This document shows, in pieces, positions 1-8,151 of a stretch of 64,000 nucleotides of DNA. Source of the stretch: Streptomyces roseoviridis. GTDB taxonomy: Bacteria > Actinomycetota > Actinomycetes > Streptomycetales > Streptomycetaceae. The position numbers and the translations under genes were made by a program. Numbering within the stretch: the first letter of the stretch is position 1; each line of letters opens with the position of its first letter. The notes below the pieces were generated by a model. It was given only the letters and a program-made list of their open reading frames with translations. It was not told where the DNA came from and ran no database searches. The DNA lies in NCBI RefSeq assembly GCF_039535235.1, contig NZ_BAAAWU010000001.1, positions 4,774,001 to 4,838,000 of the forward strand, given 5' to 3'.

Positions 1-30
1 AAGGAACTGCTGGGCTGAGGGGCGCGCAGG

Positions 31-68
31 AACGGCCTGCGCATCGATTCTTCGATTCGCAGGCCGTT
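31..68 (-). terminator. Hairpin terminator after tRNA-Leu
   Basis: An 11-bp perfect stem (31-41 with 58-68) encloses a second 5-bp stem (43-47 with 52-56) on a TTCT loop. It lies just beyond the 3' end of the tRNA-Leu gene on the minus strand. There is no U-tract, as is common for streptomycete terminators. The stem is symmetric, so it could also end a plus-strand gene entering from the left. Confidence 0.7.
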
Positions 69-73
69 CTCGG

Positions 74-157
74 TGCGGCGGAAGGGATTCGAACCCTCAA
101 GCCCGGTCAAGGGCCACAGATCCTAAGTCTGCTGCGTCGCCATTGCGCCACCGCCGC
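74..157 (-). tRNA. tRNA-Leu (anticodon UAG)
   Basis: The minus strand folds as a class II tRNA. The acceptor stem is GCGGCGG with CCGCCGC plus discriminator A. The anticodon arm has the loop CTTAGGA (anticodon UAG), followed by a long variable arm and a T-arm containing GGTTCGAATCC. Length is 84 nt and CCA is not encoded. It decodes CUA and related Leu codons. The 5' half (123-157) is also the 3' end of the upstream HNH nuclease reading frame on the same strand, so the two genes overlap by 35 nt. Confidence 0.95.
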
Positions 158-1175
158 TCTCGCCTGTCATCGTACCGGGGCCCGCCTGCCGGCTTGCCCC
201 TCCCCGGCACCAGGTATCGGTGGCTGCATGGCAGTTGGGGCAGAGGTAACGAAGGTTCTCCCGACGGTTGTCGAGCCAGTCTCCGTTGATGTGATCGATG
301 TGCAGGGTGATGTGTCGCCCCCGCCATGCGCCCTCGTTCCCGCACTCGACGCAGCGATAGGGGACGCCTACCTCGGCAAGGGCGCGGTGCAGCCGGTCGC
401 GGTTCTCCCGCGTCGACCCCTCGGGGCGTATACGGAAGACCGCGCCGGCGATGCTCCTGGGGGCGACGGCTCGAACCGAGCCCCACGTCCGCCGCTTGAA
501 GTGAGAGGTGTCGAGGCCGAGTCTGGCCACCCACCGCCTGACCCGCCGATGGTTCTGGTCGCTCAGTGGGAGCCCGAGGGCTCGCATCACGTCGGCGAAG
601 CTGGTGGCGCCGGCCACCGCCGCCCGTAGCCTGTCGTCGGGCACGTCGGCCCGCCTGTAGGTGAAGTGGGCGATGTTGACTCCCCGCTCGTGAAGCATGT
701 GCCGCAGTGCGGCACGGGTCCGGCTGTCCTCGGCGACACCCAACAAGCGGGCCATCTCCCTGACGCTGTGCGCGGACGCCGCCGCCGTTCGTAGCTCGTC
801 CGTGGTGAACGGCAGGTCCGTCGTGGAACGGTTCAGGCCGGGAAAGTGACTGACGTCGATTCGGGCCGCCTCGATTCGGCGCCGGATGTGCGAGAGTGTC
901 CCGGTCGCCGGCGGCACGCCGAGCTTCTGCACGACCTCGCGCAGCGTCGTCGAGGTGGCGACCGCTTCGGCAATGGCGCTGTCCGTGTACTTGCGCCAGG
1001 GGCTGCGCTGTTTGAAGTGACTGGTGTCGATGCCGTACTCGGCGACCTTCGACTGCAGCGTCCGGCGTCGCCCGCCGCTCTCGGCAACACCGAGTCGGCG
1101 CATCAGATCAGCCCAGCCCCTCGACTCCGCCACGGCACTGCTCAGGCGTTCCTTCGTGTACGCGCTCGTCCCCAT
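123..1175 (-). CDS. HNH endonuclease with four tandem HTH-like repeats
   Basis: A 350-residue protein. The ATG at 1175 is chosen because GGAGGGGG sits 4 nt upstream. The first ~220 residues are four degenerate repeats of 55-60 residues, each with the pattern LxxAVAxS...LGV...(L/I)xRxx...GIDTSHF. They read like helix-turn-helix DNA-binding units. The C-terminal ~50-residue HNH domain has a CxxC pair (CVEC), the catalytic-type HIDHINGDWLDNRRENLR and a second CPNCH pair, consistent with a zinc-supported beta-beta-alpha-metal nuclease. The stop codon TAG is the anticodon triplet of tRNA-Leu, and about 11 codons are encoded by tRNA sequence. Roughly 25 residues follow the HNH fold, longer than I would expect. 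It could be a restriction-like or homing-type nuclease; the target is unknown. Confidence 0.8.
   Translation of the reverse strand: MGTSAYTKERLSSAVAESRGWADLMRRLGVAESGGRRRTLQSKVAEYGIDTSHFKQRSPWRKYTDSAIAEAVATSTTLREVVQKLGVPPATGTLSHIRRRIEAARIDVSHFPGLNRSTTDLPFTTDELRTAAASAHSVREMARLLGVAEDSRTRAALRHMLHERGVNIAHFTYRRADVPDDRLRAAVAGATSFADVMRALGLPLSDQNHRRVRRWVARLGLDTSHFKRRTWGSVRAVAPRSIAGAVFRIRPEGSTRENRDRLHRALAEVGVPYRCVECGNEGAWRGRHITLHIDHINGDWLDNRRENLRYLCPNCHAATDTWCRGGASRQAGPGTMTGESGGGAMATQQT
169..174 (-). promoter_or_regulatory. Possible -10 box for tRNA-Leu
   Basis: Minus-strand hexamer TACGAT lies 11 nt upstream of the mature tRNA 5' end, inside the tail of the HNH coding region. It fits the TANNNT pattern, but I see no clear -35 box. 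Without it the tRNA would depend on read-through from the nuclease gene. Confidence 0.3.
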
Positions 1176-1292
1176 CGAGCCCCCTCCGTGCTCGGCCACC
1201 CGTTCGTGGCCTCGCACGGACTAACGAGCCGGCCGTCGGACGGTCACGTCATATCGCGTACCCCTATCGCGTGCCCTCTCCCGTGAGCGGTG

Positions 1293-2789
1293 TCAGAACC
1301 TCGGCTCCGGCGCGCCCGCCATCACCATCTCCGCCGCCTCCTCGTGCGTCTCGACCGCCGGGGGCGAGCCCTCCAGGGGGCGCTGGGCGGTCTCCTTCAT
1401 GCAGGCGACGGCGATGACGCCGACCAGGGCGGCGCCCATGGCGTAGTAGGCGGGCATCAGGCTGCTGCCGGTGGCGCCGATGAGGGCGGTGATGACGAGG
1501 GGGGTGGTGCCGCCGAAGAGGGAGGTGGAGACGTTGTAGCCGACGGACAGGGAGCCGTAGCGCAGGGACGTCGGGAAGAGGGCCGGGAGGGCGGCCGACA
1601 TGGTGCCGAGCATGCAGAGCAGGGAGAGGCCGAGCATCAGCATGCCGGCGGTGATCGCCACCACCCCGCCCTGGCCGATGAGCAGGAAGGCGGGCAGGGA
1701 CAGGAAGAGGAAGCCGAGCATGCCCGTCATGAGGACCGGCTTGCGGCCGAAGCGGTCGTTGAGCCGGCCGACCTGGGTGATCAGGAGCATCATCAGGACC
1801 ATCACGACCAGCAGTACCAGCAGGCCGTGGGTCTCGCTGTAGCCGAGTTCGTCGGAGAGGTACGTCGGCATGTAGGACAGGAGCATGTAGTCGGTGATGT
1901 TGTACGCGCCGACCAGGGCGACGCACAGGACGAGGGCCCGCCACTGTTCCCGGAAGATCCGGCCGAGGTCGCCCTTGGTGGTCGTCTCCACGGTGTCCGC
2001 GGCTTCCGATGCGTGTGCCGACTCGGACTCCAGCTTCCGGAAGGCCGGTGTCTCGTCGAGCCGCATCCGCAGGTAGAGGCCCACGAGGCCCAGTGGCCCG
2101 GCGACCAGGAACGGCACGCGCCAGCCCCAGGTCTCCATGGTGTCCTGGCCGAGCCAGGCGGTCAGGGCGGTGACGAGGCCGGCCGCGCCGACGTAGCCGG
2201 CGAGGGTGCCGAACTCCAGGAAGCTGCCGAAGTACCCGCGGCGGCGGTCCGGGGCGTATTCGGCGATGAAGGTGGAGGCGCCCCCGTACTCGCCGCCGGT
2301 CGAGAAGCCCTGCAGCATGCGGAAGAACACCAGGAGGACGGGCGCCCAGTAGCCGATGGAGTCGTAGGAGGGGATCAGGCCGATCGCGAAGGTGCCCACG
2401 GCCATGAGGATCATGGTCAGGGCGAGGACCTTCTTGCGGCCCAGCCGGTCGCCCATCGGGCCGAAGACCATGCCGCCGAGCGGCCGGATGAGGAAGGCGA
2501 CGGCGAAGGTGGCGAAGGACGAGAGCAGCTGGACGGTCTCGTTGCCGGAGGGGAAGAAGACGTGGCCGAGGGTCACGGCGAGGTAGGCGTAGACGCCGAA
2601 GTCGAACCACTCCATGGCGTTGCCGAGGGAGGCCGCCCGTACGGCCCGCTTGACCGCCGTCTCGTCGGTCACCGTGATGTCGGTGCGGCGCAGCCGGGGG
2701 TGTCGTCGGCGGGTGACGGCCCGGAACAGCCGGGGATGCCGCCGCAGGGCGTCCGGATCGGCCGGGGTGTCGTGCTCGGGGGCCGGCAT
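1293..2789 (-). CDS. MHS-family MFS transporter (ProP-like)
   Basis: A 498-residue, 12-helix permease of the metabolite:H+ symporter branch of the major facilitator superfamily, which includes ProP (proline/betaine) and dicarboxylate carriers. Family marks visible are NAMEWFDFGVYAYLA in TM1, RPLGGMVFGPMGDRLGRKK between TM2 and TM3, and RMLQGFSTGGEYGGA in TM4-5. A basic 45-residue N-terminal tail precedes TM1. AAGGA lies 9 nt before the ATG. The gene is monocistronic, and the exact osmolyte or organic-acid substrate cannot be read from the sequence. Confidence 0.85.
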   Translation of the reverse strand: MPAPEHDTPADPDALRRHPRLFRAVTRRRHPRLRRTDITVTDETAVKRAVRAASLGNAMEWFDFGVYAYLAVTLGHVFFPSGNETVQLLSSFATFAVAFLIRPLGGMVFGPMGDRLGRKKVLALTMILMAVGTFAIGLIPSYDSIGYWAPVLLVFFRMLQGFSTGGEYGGASTFIAEYAPDRRRGYFGSFLEFGTLAGYVGAAGLVTALTAWLGQDTMETWGWRVPFLVAGPLGLVGLYLRMRLDETPAFRKLESESAHASEAADTVETTTKGDLGRIFREQWRALVLCVALVGAYNITDYMLLSYMPTYLSDELGYSETHGLLVLLVVMVLMMLLITQVGRLNDRFGRKPVLMTGMLGFLFLSLPAFLLIGQGGVVAITAGMLMLGLSLLCMLGTMSAALPALFPTSLRYGSLSVGYNVSTSLFGGTTPLVITALIGATGSSLMPAYYAMGAALVGVIAVACMKETAQRPLEGSPPAVETHEEAAEMVMAGAPEPRF

Positions 2790-2934
2790 GGCCGTACGTC
2801 CTTTCTCCGGGGATCTTCCGGCAAGGACTTCTGCACGGTCACGCCGTTCCCAAACGGATTCCGGGCGTGAGTGCGACCCTCGTCACGCCGGAGGCGTGCG
2901 CGGGTGGCGGTGGGCCGGGGCGGCGGGGGAGGGC

Positions 2935-3408
2935 TCAGGCCCCGATCTTCAGGTCCTTGATGATCTTGGCGACGTGGCCGGTGGCCTTGACGTTGTACAG
3001 CGCGCGCTCGACCTTGCCCTCCTCGTCGACGACGACGGTCGAGCGGATGACGCCCGTCACCGTCTTGCCGTAGAGCTTCTTCTCGCCGAAGGCGCCGTAT
3101 GCCTCCAGGACCTTCTTGTCCGGGTCGCCGACGAGCGTGACCTTGAGGTCCTCCTTGTCGCGGAACCTGGCGAGCTTCTCCGGCTTGTCCGGCGACACGC
3201 CGATGACGTCGTAGCCGGCGTCCGCCAGCAGCTCGAGGTTGTCGGTGAAGTCGCAGGCCTGCTTGGTGCAGCCCGGGGTGAGGGCGGCGGGGTAGAAGTA
3301 GACGATGACCTTGCGGCCCCTGTGGTCCGCGAGGGAGACCTCGTTGCCGTCGGCGTCGGGCAGGGTGAAGGCGGGGGCGGTGTCGCCGGGCTGCAGTCGC
3401 TCGCTCAT
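2935..3408 (-). CDS. bcp: Thioredoxin-dependent thiol peroxidase (Bcp/PrxQ)
   Basis: A 157-residue cytosolic peroxiredoxin that reduces H2O2 and organic peroxides using thioredoxin. The peroxidatic site is in YPAALTPGCTKQACDF: the first Cys is peroxidatic and the second, five residues later, is the resolving Cys of atypical two-Cys PrxQ enzymes. The start at MSERLQPGD is preferred over upstream in-frame codons because it matches the normal family N-terminus and has a GAGGAG purine stretch upstream. The promoter lies in the divergent spacer shared with the DUF3618 gene. Confidence 0.93.
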   Translation of the reverse strand: MSERLQPGDTAPAFTLPDADGNEVSLADHRGRKVIVYFYPAALTPGCTKQACDFTDNLELLADAGYDVIGVSPDKPEKLARFRDKEDLKVTLVGDPDKKVLEAYGAFGEKKLYGKTVTGVIRSTVVVDEEGKVERALYNVKATGHVAKIIKDLKIGA

Positions 3409-3539
3409 GGCTCTCTGGCTCTCCTCGACAGGTCGTACGCGTACGCGAACCCAGCCTAATGGGGGTCTGTGCCGACCCCGGCGGCTCCGAGCTGACAGAC
3501 TGTCCACAACGACCGGAACACGACTACGGAGGCAGCGCG

Positions 3540-3860
3540 GTGTCGGACGCCAGGACCCCTGCGCAGATCGAGGCGGACATCGTCCGCCGGCGCGAGCAGC
3601 TCGCCGTCACTCTCGACGAGATCGGGATTCGGCTGCACCCGAAGACGATCGTCGGTGATGCGAAGGCGAAGGTCGCCGCCCAGGTCGACCACACGGCGGG
3701 GCGGGCGTTCGTCGCGGTCAATCGCGTCGTGTCGGACGTGAAGGCCCGCTTCACGGACGCGGACGGCGCGCCGCGTCTGGAGCGTGTGGTGCCGGTGGCG
3801 CTGGTGGCCGTGGCCGTCATCGGGCTGATCGCGGCCTCCTCGCGCAAGGGCAAGCGGTGA
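3540..3860 (+). CDS. DUF3618 family membrane-anchored protein
   Basis: A 106-residue protein starting at GTG 3540, with GGAGGC 6 nt upstream. The N-terminal motif ARTPAQIEADIVRRREQLA followed by LDEIGIRLHPK is the DUF3618 signature, a family common in actinobacteria. A single C-terminal TM helix (about residues 83-100) ends in a short basic tail. Function is unknown; the topology suggests an anchored helical protein. It is divergent from bcp and 64 nt upstream of the GroES-like gene, so co-transcription is possible. Confidence 0.8.
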   Translation: MSDARTPAQIEADIVRRREQLAVTLDEIGIRLHPKTIVGDAKAKVAAQVDHTAGRAFVAVNRVVSDVKARFTDADGAPRLERVVPVALVAVAVIGLIAASSRKGKR

Positions 3861-3924
3861 CGCTCGGCGTCCGGTGTGCCGGTCCCGGGTACGGGCGACA
3901 CGCCCGGGCAGGTAGGTTCGAGCC

Positions 3925-4263
3925 GTGAGCGAGAACACCCACGACAAGCTGCCCATCCGGATGCTCCACGACCGCGTCCTGGTCCGGTCCGACACCCCTG
4001 AGGGGGAGCGTCGCTCGGGCGGCGGCATCCTGATCCCGGCGACCGCGGCGGTCGGCCGCCGTCTTGCCTGGGCCGAGGTCGTCGCGGTCGGGCAGAACGT
4101 CCGTACCGTCGAGATCGGCGACCGGGTCCTGTACGACCCCGAGGACCGTGCGGAGGTCGAGGTGCGGGGCGTGGCGTACGTCCTGATGCGGGAGCGCGAC
4201 CTGCACGCGGTGGCCGCGGACCGTTTCCAGGGGGCGTCCGACTCGACGGGCCTGTATCTGTAG
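3925..4263 (+). CDS. GroES-like co-chaperonin family protein
   Basis: A 112-residue protein with the GroES beta-barrel pattern: LHDRVLVRSDTPEGERRSGGGILIP at residues 14-38, GEVVAVG-like AEVVAVGQNV, and GDRVLYD. It differs from housekeeping GroES in a longer N-terminus and a divergent C-terminal region, and no groEL gene is adjacent. It is probably a GroES paralogue rather than the main co-chaperonin. The start is the GTG at 3925. Confidence 0.8.
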   Translation: MSENTHDKLPIRMLHDRVLVRSDTPEGERRSGGGILIPATAAVGRRLAWAEVVAVGQNVRTVEIGDRVLYDPEDRAEVEVRGVAYVLMRERDLHAVAADRFQGASDSTGLYL

Positions 4264-4366
4264 CCGTCCGCGGCGGGGTCGTGGAGGGGACTGGCACTAG
4301 GGCCTGGTGGCGACCGTCACCGGGCTCTTCGCCGTTTTCCGGGGGGATTTTGCTAGCCTGGAAGTA

Positions 4367-4411
4367 CCCCGACGAGACGCGCCGTACCGGGTTTCACGAC
4401 AAGACGACGCA
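4367..4411 (+). promoter_or_regulatory. Guanidine-III (ykkC-III) riboswitch
   Basis: The RNA contains CCCGACGAG, GCGCCGUACCGGG and GACAAGACGACGC in order and at the right spacing for the compact guanidine-III pseudoknot. P1 is CCCG with CGGG. P2 is GCGCCGU with ACGACGC, which has one mismatch. The conserved ACGAG and ACAAGACG ligand-pocket segments are present. It ends 34 nt before the ATG of a SugE-type exporter, the classic guanidine-controlled gene. As known for the family, guanidinium binding should increase expression, probably by freeing the ribosome site. Confidence 0.85.
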
Positions 4412-4445
4412 CCCTTGTTGTTCCGTCTCGCGGAGGTTCGTCGTC

Positions 4446-4766
4446 ATGGCCTGGGTTCTTCTCGTCGTCGCCGGTCTGCTCGAGGTCGGCTGGTCGATCG
4501 GCATGAAGTACACCGACGGGTTCACCCGGCTGTGGCCCAGTGTCTTCACGGCTGCCGGGATCGTCGCGTCGATGGTGCTGCTCTCGCAGGCCGCCAAGTC
4601 CCTTCCGATCGGTACGGCCTACGGCGTGTGGGTCGGCATCGGCGCGGCCGGTGCGGCGGTGCTCGGCATGGTGGTGCTCGGTGAGCCGGCGACCGCCGCG
4701 CGGATCTTCTTCGTGTGTCTGCTGCTGGTGGCCGTGGTCGGCCTCAAGGCGACCTCGGGGCACTGA
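4446..4766 (+). CDS. sugE: SugE/Gdx-type SMR guanidinium exporter
   Basis: A 106-residue, four-helix small multidrug resistance protein that works as an antiparallel dimer. The SMR glutamate is in LLEVGWSIGMKYTDGF (about residue 13), and the SugE-type motif GTAYGVWVGIGAAG lies in TM3. Homologues behind guanidine riboswitches export guanidinium by proton antiport, and the upstream riboswitch supports that role over a drug-efflux role. Start ATG 4446 follows GCGGAGG. The last 23 nt overlap the 3' end of the convergent penicillin-binding protein gene. Confidence 0.92.
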   Translation: MAWVLLVVAGLLEVGWSIGMKYTDGFTRLWPSVFTAAGIVASMVLLSQAAKSLPIGTAYGVWVGIGAAGAAVLGMVVLGEPATAARIFFVCLLLVAVVGLKATSGH

Positions 4767-7221
4767 CCGGGGCGTCGGCGGGGGCGTCCACCGGGCCGTC
4801 GGCGGGGCCGGGGGCCGGTGGCGGGGCTTGCTGCGGTCCGGGTTCGGAGACGGGTCCGGGTCCGGGGTCCGGTCCTGTTTCGACCGGGTGCGCGGGGGTG
4901 TCGGGCGGTGGGTCTTCCCGGTGTGCCGGGGGCTGCGGCCCGGCCGCCGGTGCCCGCCGGTCCTGGAGGTGCCCGGGCTCCCCGCGGGGGGCGGGCCCGT
5001 CCGGTCCGGCGGGCCCTGCTGCTCCGTGGGGCTCGGCCCGTACCACCGATCCCGGTGTCCACGGCGCCCAGGGCTTGGGCGGCTGCGGCCGGCCGGCCGC
5101 AGCCGGCCCCTCGTGCCCCTCGTGCCCGTCGTGCCCCTCGTGTCCGTCGTAGTTCTCGTGTCCCTGGCGCCCCTCGTCGCCCTCGCGCCCTTCCCCGAGC
5201 GGTGGTACGGGCGCGACGCCCGCCATCAGCCGCAGGTCGAAGTCCTTCGCGGGCACGCCCGCCAGCGCCTCGCGGGTGAAGCGGGCCCAGATCTCCGCCG
5301 GCGTGCCGCCGCCGTTGATCCGGGGTTCCCCGAGCGCCCCGTACAGCGGCTGCTGCCGGCCCGACTCGGGGTCCTGGCCCATCATCGCCACCACGGTGAC
5401 GAGTTCGGGGGTGTAGCCGGCGAACCAGGCGGCCTTGTCGTCCTCCGCCGTGCCCGTCTTGCCCGCCGCGGGTCGCCCGGCCGCCTGTGCCGCCGTGCCG
5501 GTGCCGCCCTCGACGACGCTGCGCAGGACCGCGGTCGTGGTGTCGGCGGCCTCGCGGGCGATGACCTGCCGGCCCTCGCCGGCCGGGAGCGTGAACTCCT
5601 CGCCGTCCCTGGTGACCTTCTCGACGAGGGTGTACGCGGCGCGTCGGCCGTGGTTCGCGAGGGTGGCGTACGCCTGTGCGAGGTCCAGGACGCTCGCCGT
5701 GGCCGGGCCGAGCGCGATGGAGGGGCCGGCGGTGAGGTCGGGGGTCTTCGCCGGCAGGCCGAGCGCCACCGCGGTGTCGCGGACCCGGGCCGGTCCCGCG
5801 TCCACGGCCAGCTGCGCGTAGACGGTGTTCACCGACTCGTCGGTGGCGGACCGGACGGTGATCTCGCCGTAGCTGGCGTCGTCCTCGTTGGCCGGGTCGT
5901 AGGTGCCGCCGCTCCAGCCCTGCACCGGGCGGCGGTTGTCGCCGTCGTAGAGGGTGTCGGGGGTGATCGGCTCGCCCTCCTGCGTCAGTGCGCCGTGCTG
6001 GAAGGCGGTGGCGAGGACGAAGGGCTTGAAGGTGGAGCCGACCTGGTAGTCGCGGCGGGTGGCGTTGTTGACGAACTGCCGGGTGTAGTCGACGCCTCCG
6101 TAGAGCGCGACGACCTTGCCGCTCGTCGGGTCGACGGCCGCGCCCCCGACGCGTACGTGACGGTCGACGGGGTTGCGGTCCGGGGCGAGTTTCGAGGTCA
6201 CGTGCTCCTCGACGGCCTTCACGAGCGCGTCCTGTTTGGCGGGTTCCAGGGTGGTGGTGATCCGGAAGCCGCCGGCGGCCAGGGTCTTCTCGTCGACGAC
6301 GGCGTGCTCGGTCAGGTACTGCTCGACGGCCTGGACGAGGTAGCCGCGCTGCCCGGACAGTCCGGCGGAGGGGCGGGCGGGCTGCGGGGCGGGGAAGACG
6401 GCGGCCGCGCGGGCGGCGGGGGAGAGCCAGCCCTCCTTGACCATGCCGTCGAGGACGTAGTGCCAGCGGGCCAGTGCCCGCGGGCGGTTCTCCGGGTGGG
6501 CGGCGACGTCGTAGGCGTTCGGGGCGTTGAGCAGCGAGGCGAGGTAGGCGCCTTCGGCGGTGTCGAGGTCGCCCGCGTCCTTGCCGTAGTAGGCGCGGGC
6601 GGCTGCCTGGATGCCGTAGGCGTTGCGGCCGAAGTAGCTGGTGTTCAGGTAGCCCTGGAGGATCTCGTCCTTGCTCTTCTCGCGGCCCAGTTTGAGCGCG
6701 ATGAAGAACTCCTTGGCCTTGCGGGTGAGGGTCTGTTCCTGGCCGAGGTAGTAGTTCTTGACGTACTGCTGGGTGATCGTGGAGCCGGACTGGCGTCCCT
6801 TGCCGGTGAGGGTGTTCCAGGTGGCGCGGATCATGGCGCGGGGGTCGACGGCGGGTGAGGTGCGGAAGTCGCGTTCCTCGGCGGCGAGGACGGCGTGCTG
6901 GACGGTGGCCGGGACGCGTCGCAGGCTGACGTTCTCCCGGTCGATCTCGCCGTCGCGGGCGATCGGGGTGCCGTCGCGGTAGAGGAAGAGGTTGGACTGG
7001 GCGACGGCGGTGGCGTTGGCGGGCGGGATGTCCACGAGGAGGTAGCCGGCGACCAGGCCGCCGAGGAGGAGCAGCACTCCGAGGGCGGCGAGGCCGAACA
7101 GGCGCCGCAGGAGGCGGCGGGGCCGGCGCGGCCGGGAGGGCGGGGCGGGGACGGTCGGGTCCCGTGGTTCCCAGGAGGGTTCGGCGGGACGAACCTCACG
7201 CGTACCGGATGAAGGGGACAT
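4744..7221 (-). CDS. Class A penicillin-binding protein (transglycosylase/transpeptidase)
   Basis: An 825-residue bifunctional peptidoglycan synthase. Order: cytosolic tail, one TM helix (about 40-62), GT51 domain with EERDF, GSTITQQYVKN and REKSKDEILQGYLN, then a transpeptidase domain with the SxxK box in GSTFKPF, SVN as SxN, and the KTG box in AGKTGTAEDDKAAWF. A long disordered C-terminus follows. It contains a stretch rich in Gly, His and acidic residues (repeated DGHEGH) and a Pro-rich end, unusual compared with simple PBP1 proteins. The ATG at 7221 has AGGA upstream; an in-frame ATG at 7242 is the alternative. The gene converges on and overlaps sugE by 23 nt. Confidence 0.92.
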   Translation of the reverse strand: MSPSSGTREVRPAEPSWEPRDPTVPAPPSRPRRPRRLLRRLFGLAALGVLLLLGGLVAGYLLVDIPPANATAVAQSNLFLYRDGTPIARDGEIDRENVSLRRVPATVQHAVLAAEERDFRTSPAVDPRAMIRATWNTLTGKGRQSGSTITQQYVKNYYLGQEQTLTRKAKEFFIALKLGREKSKDEILQGYLNTSYFGRNAYGIQAAARAYYGKDAGDLDTAEGAYLASLLNAPNAYDVAAHPENRPRALARWHYVLDGMVKEGWLSPAARAAAVFPAPQPARPSAGLSGQRGYLVQAVEQYLTEHAVVDEKTLAAGGFRITTTLEPAKQDALVKAVEEHVTSKLAPDRNPVDRHVRVGGAAVDPTSGKVVALYGGVDYTRQFVNNATRRDYQVGSTFKPFVLATAFQHGALTQEGEPITPDTLYDGDNRRPVQGWSGGTYDPANEDDASYGEITVRSATDESVNTVYAQLAVDAGPARVRDTAVALGLPAKTPDLTAGPSIALGPATASVLDLAQAYATLANHGRRAAYTLVEKVTRDGEEFTLPAGEGRQVIAREAADTTTAVLRSVVEGGTGTAAQAAGRPAAGKTGTAEDDKAAWFAGYTPELVTVVAMMGQDPESGRQQPLYGALGEPRINGGGTPAEIWARFTREALAGVPAKDFDLRLMAGVAPVPPLGEGREGDEGRQGHENYDGHEGHDGHEGHEGPAAAGRPQPPKPWAPWTPGSVVRAEPHGAAGPAGPDGPAPRGEPGHLQDRRAPAAGPQPPAHREDPPPDTPAHPVETGPDPGPGPVSEPGPQQAPPPAPGPADGPVDAPADAPVSAPRSP

Positions 7222-7347
7222 AGCATCACATCCTGCCCTCATGGGGGTCGGTGGGGCGGGAAAACCGGTCGCGGCGGCACGGGAAATCCCACTAAGGTCG
7301 TGCGCTTTGGTGCCGATGGGTTCCGAGCGGAGAGGGGTGGGGCGGGC

Positions 7348-8151
7348 GTGCTGCGGCTCTACACGGCGGTGGCCGCCGGTGGTTTCCGGCGCCATGCCAC
7401 CTACCGGGTGGCCACCGCGGCGGGGGTGTTCACCAACACGGTCTTTGGCTTCATCCTGTCGTACACCTATATAGCCTTGTGGGACGCGCGCCCCGGCCTC
7501 GGCGGGTACGCCATGGGCGACGCCCTCGCCTATGTGTGGATCGGCCAGGGCCTCATCACCGTCTGCGGCCTGATGGGCGGGGGCTTCGAGGACGAGCTCA
7601 TCGAACGGATCCGGACCGGTGACATCGCGGTCGACCTCTACCGGCCCGCCGACCTCCAGACCTGGTGGTTCGCCGCCAACCTGGGCCGCTGCGCCTACCA
7701 GCTGCTCGGCCGCGGGATCGCCCCCCTGTTCCTCGGCGCCCTCGTCTTCGACCTGACCCTGCCCTCCCGCCCGTGGACCTGGCTCGCCTTCCTGGTCGCG
7801 GTGACGCTCGGCTCGGTCGTGAGCTTCGCCGTCTGGTACCTCGTCGCCATGAGCGCCTTCTGGCTCCTCGACGGCCAGGGAGTGGTCCAGATCGCCTGGC
7901 TGGGCGGCCTGTTCTTCTCCGGGATGCTGCTCCCGCTCAACGTCTTCCCGGGCTCCCTGGGCGAGGTGGCGCGGCTGCTGCCCTGGGCGTCGATGCTCCA
8001 GGTGCCGGCGGACGTCTATCTGGAGCGGTACGAGGGGTGGGGACTGCTCGGGGCGTACGCCTTCCAGGCATGCTGGGCGGCCCTGCTGCTCGCGGCGGGC
8101 CGGGCGGCACAGGCGGCGGCGACGCGGAAGGTGGTGGTGCAGGGTGGCTGA
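7348..8151 (+). CDS. ABC-2 type transporter permease (first of pair)
   Basis: A 267-residue, six-helix membrane protein of the ABC-2 export class, related to the COG4587/COG3694 permease pairs found with DrrA-like ATPases. The GTG at 7348 is preferred because a GGAG/GGGGTGGGG purine tract precedes it. The stop overlaps the next start by 8 nt, so the two permeases are translationally coupled and probably form a heterodimer with the ATPase at 9034. Substrate is unknown. Confidence 0.85.
   Translation: MLRLYTAVAAGGFRRHATYRVATAAGVFTNTVFGFILSYTYIALWDARPGLGGYAMGDALAYVWIGQGLITVCGLMGGGFEDELIERIRTGDIAVDLYRPADLQTWWFAANLGRCAYQLLGRGIAPLFLGALVFDLTLPSRPWTWLAFLVAVTLGSVVSFAVWYLVAMSAFWLLDGQGVVQIAWLGGLFFSGMLLPLNVFPGSLGEVARLLPWASMLQVPADVYLERYEGWGLLGAYAFQACWAALLLAAGRAAQAAATRKVVVQGG

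Noticed and set aside
1..18. Possible end of an upstream plus-strand gene (K-E-L-L-G then TGA)
   Set aside because: Only five codons are visible; a frame cannot be supported from so little sequence.
228..629. Plus-strand open frame across the HNH gene
   Set aside because: It is antisense to a gene with intact HNH motifs and shows no domain; a shadow frame.
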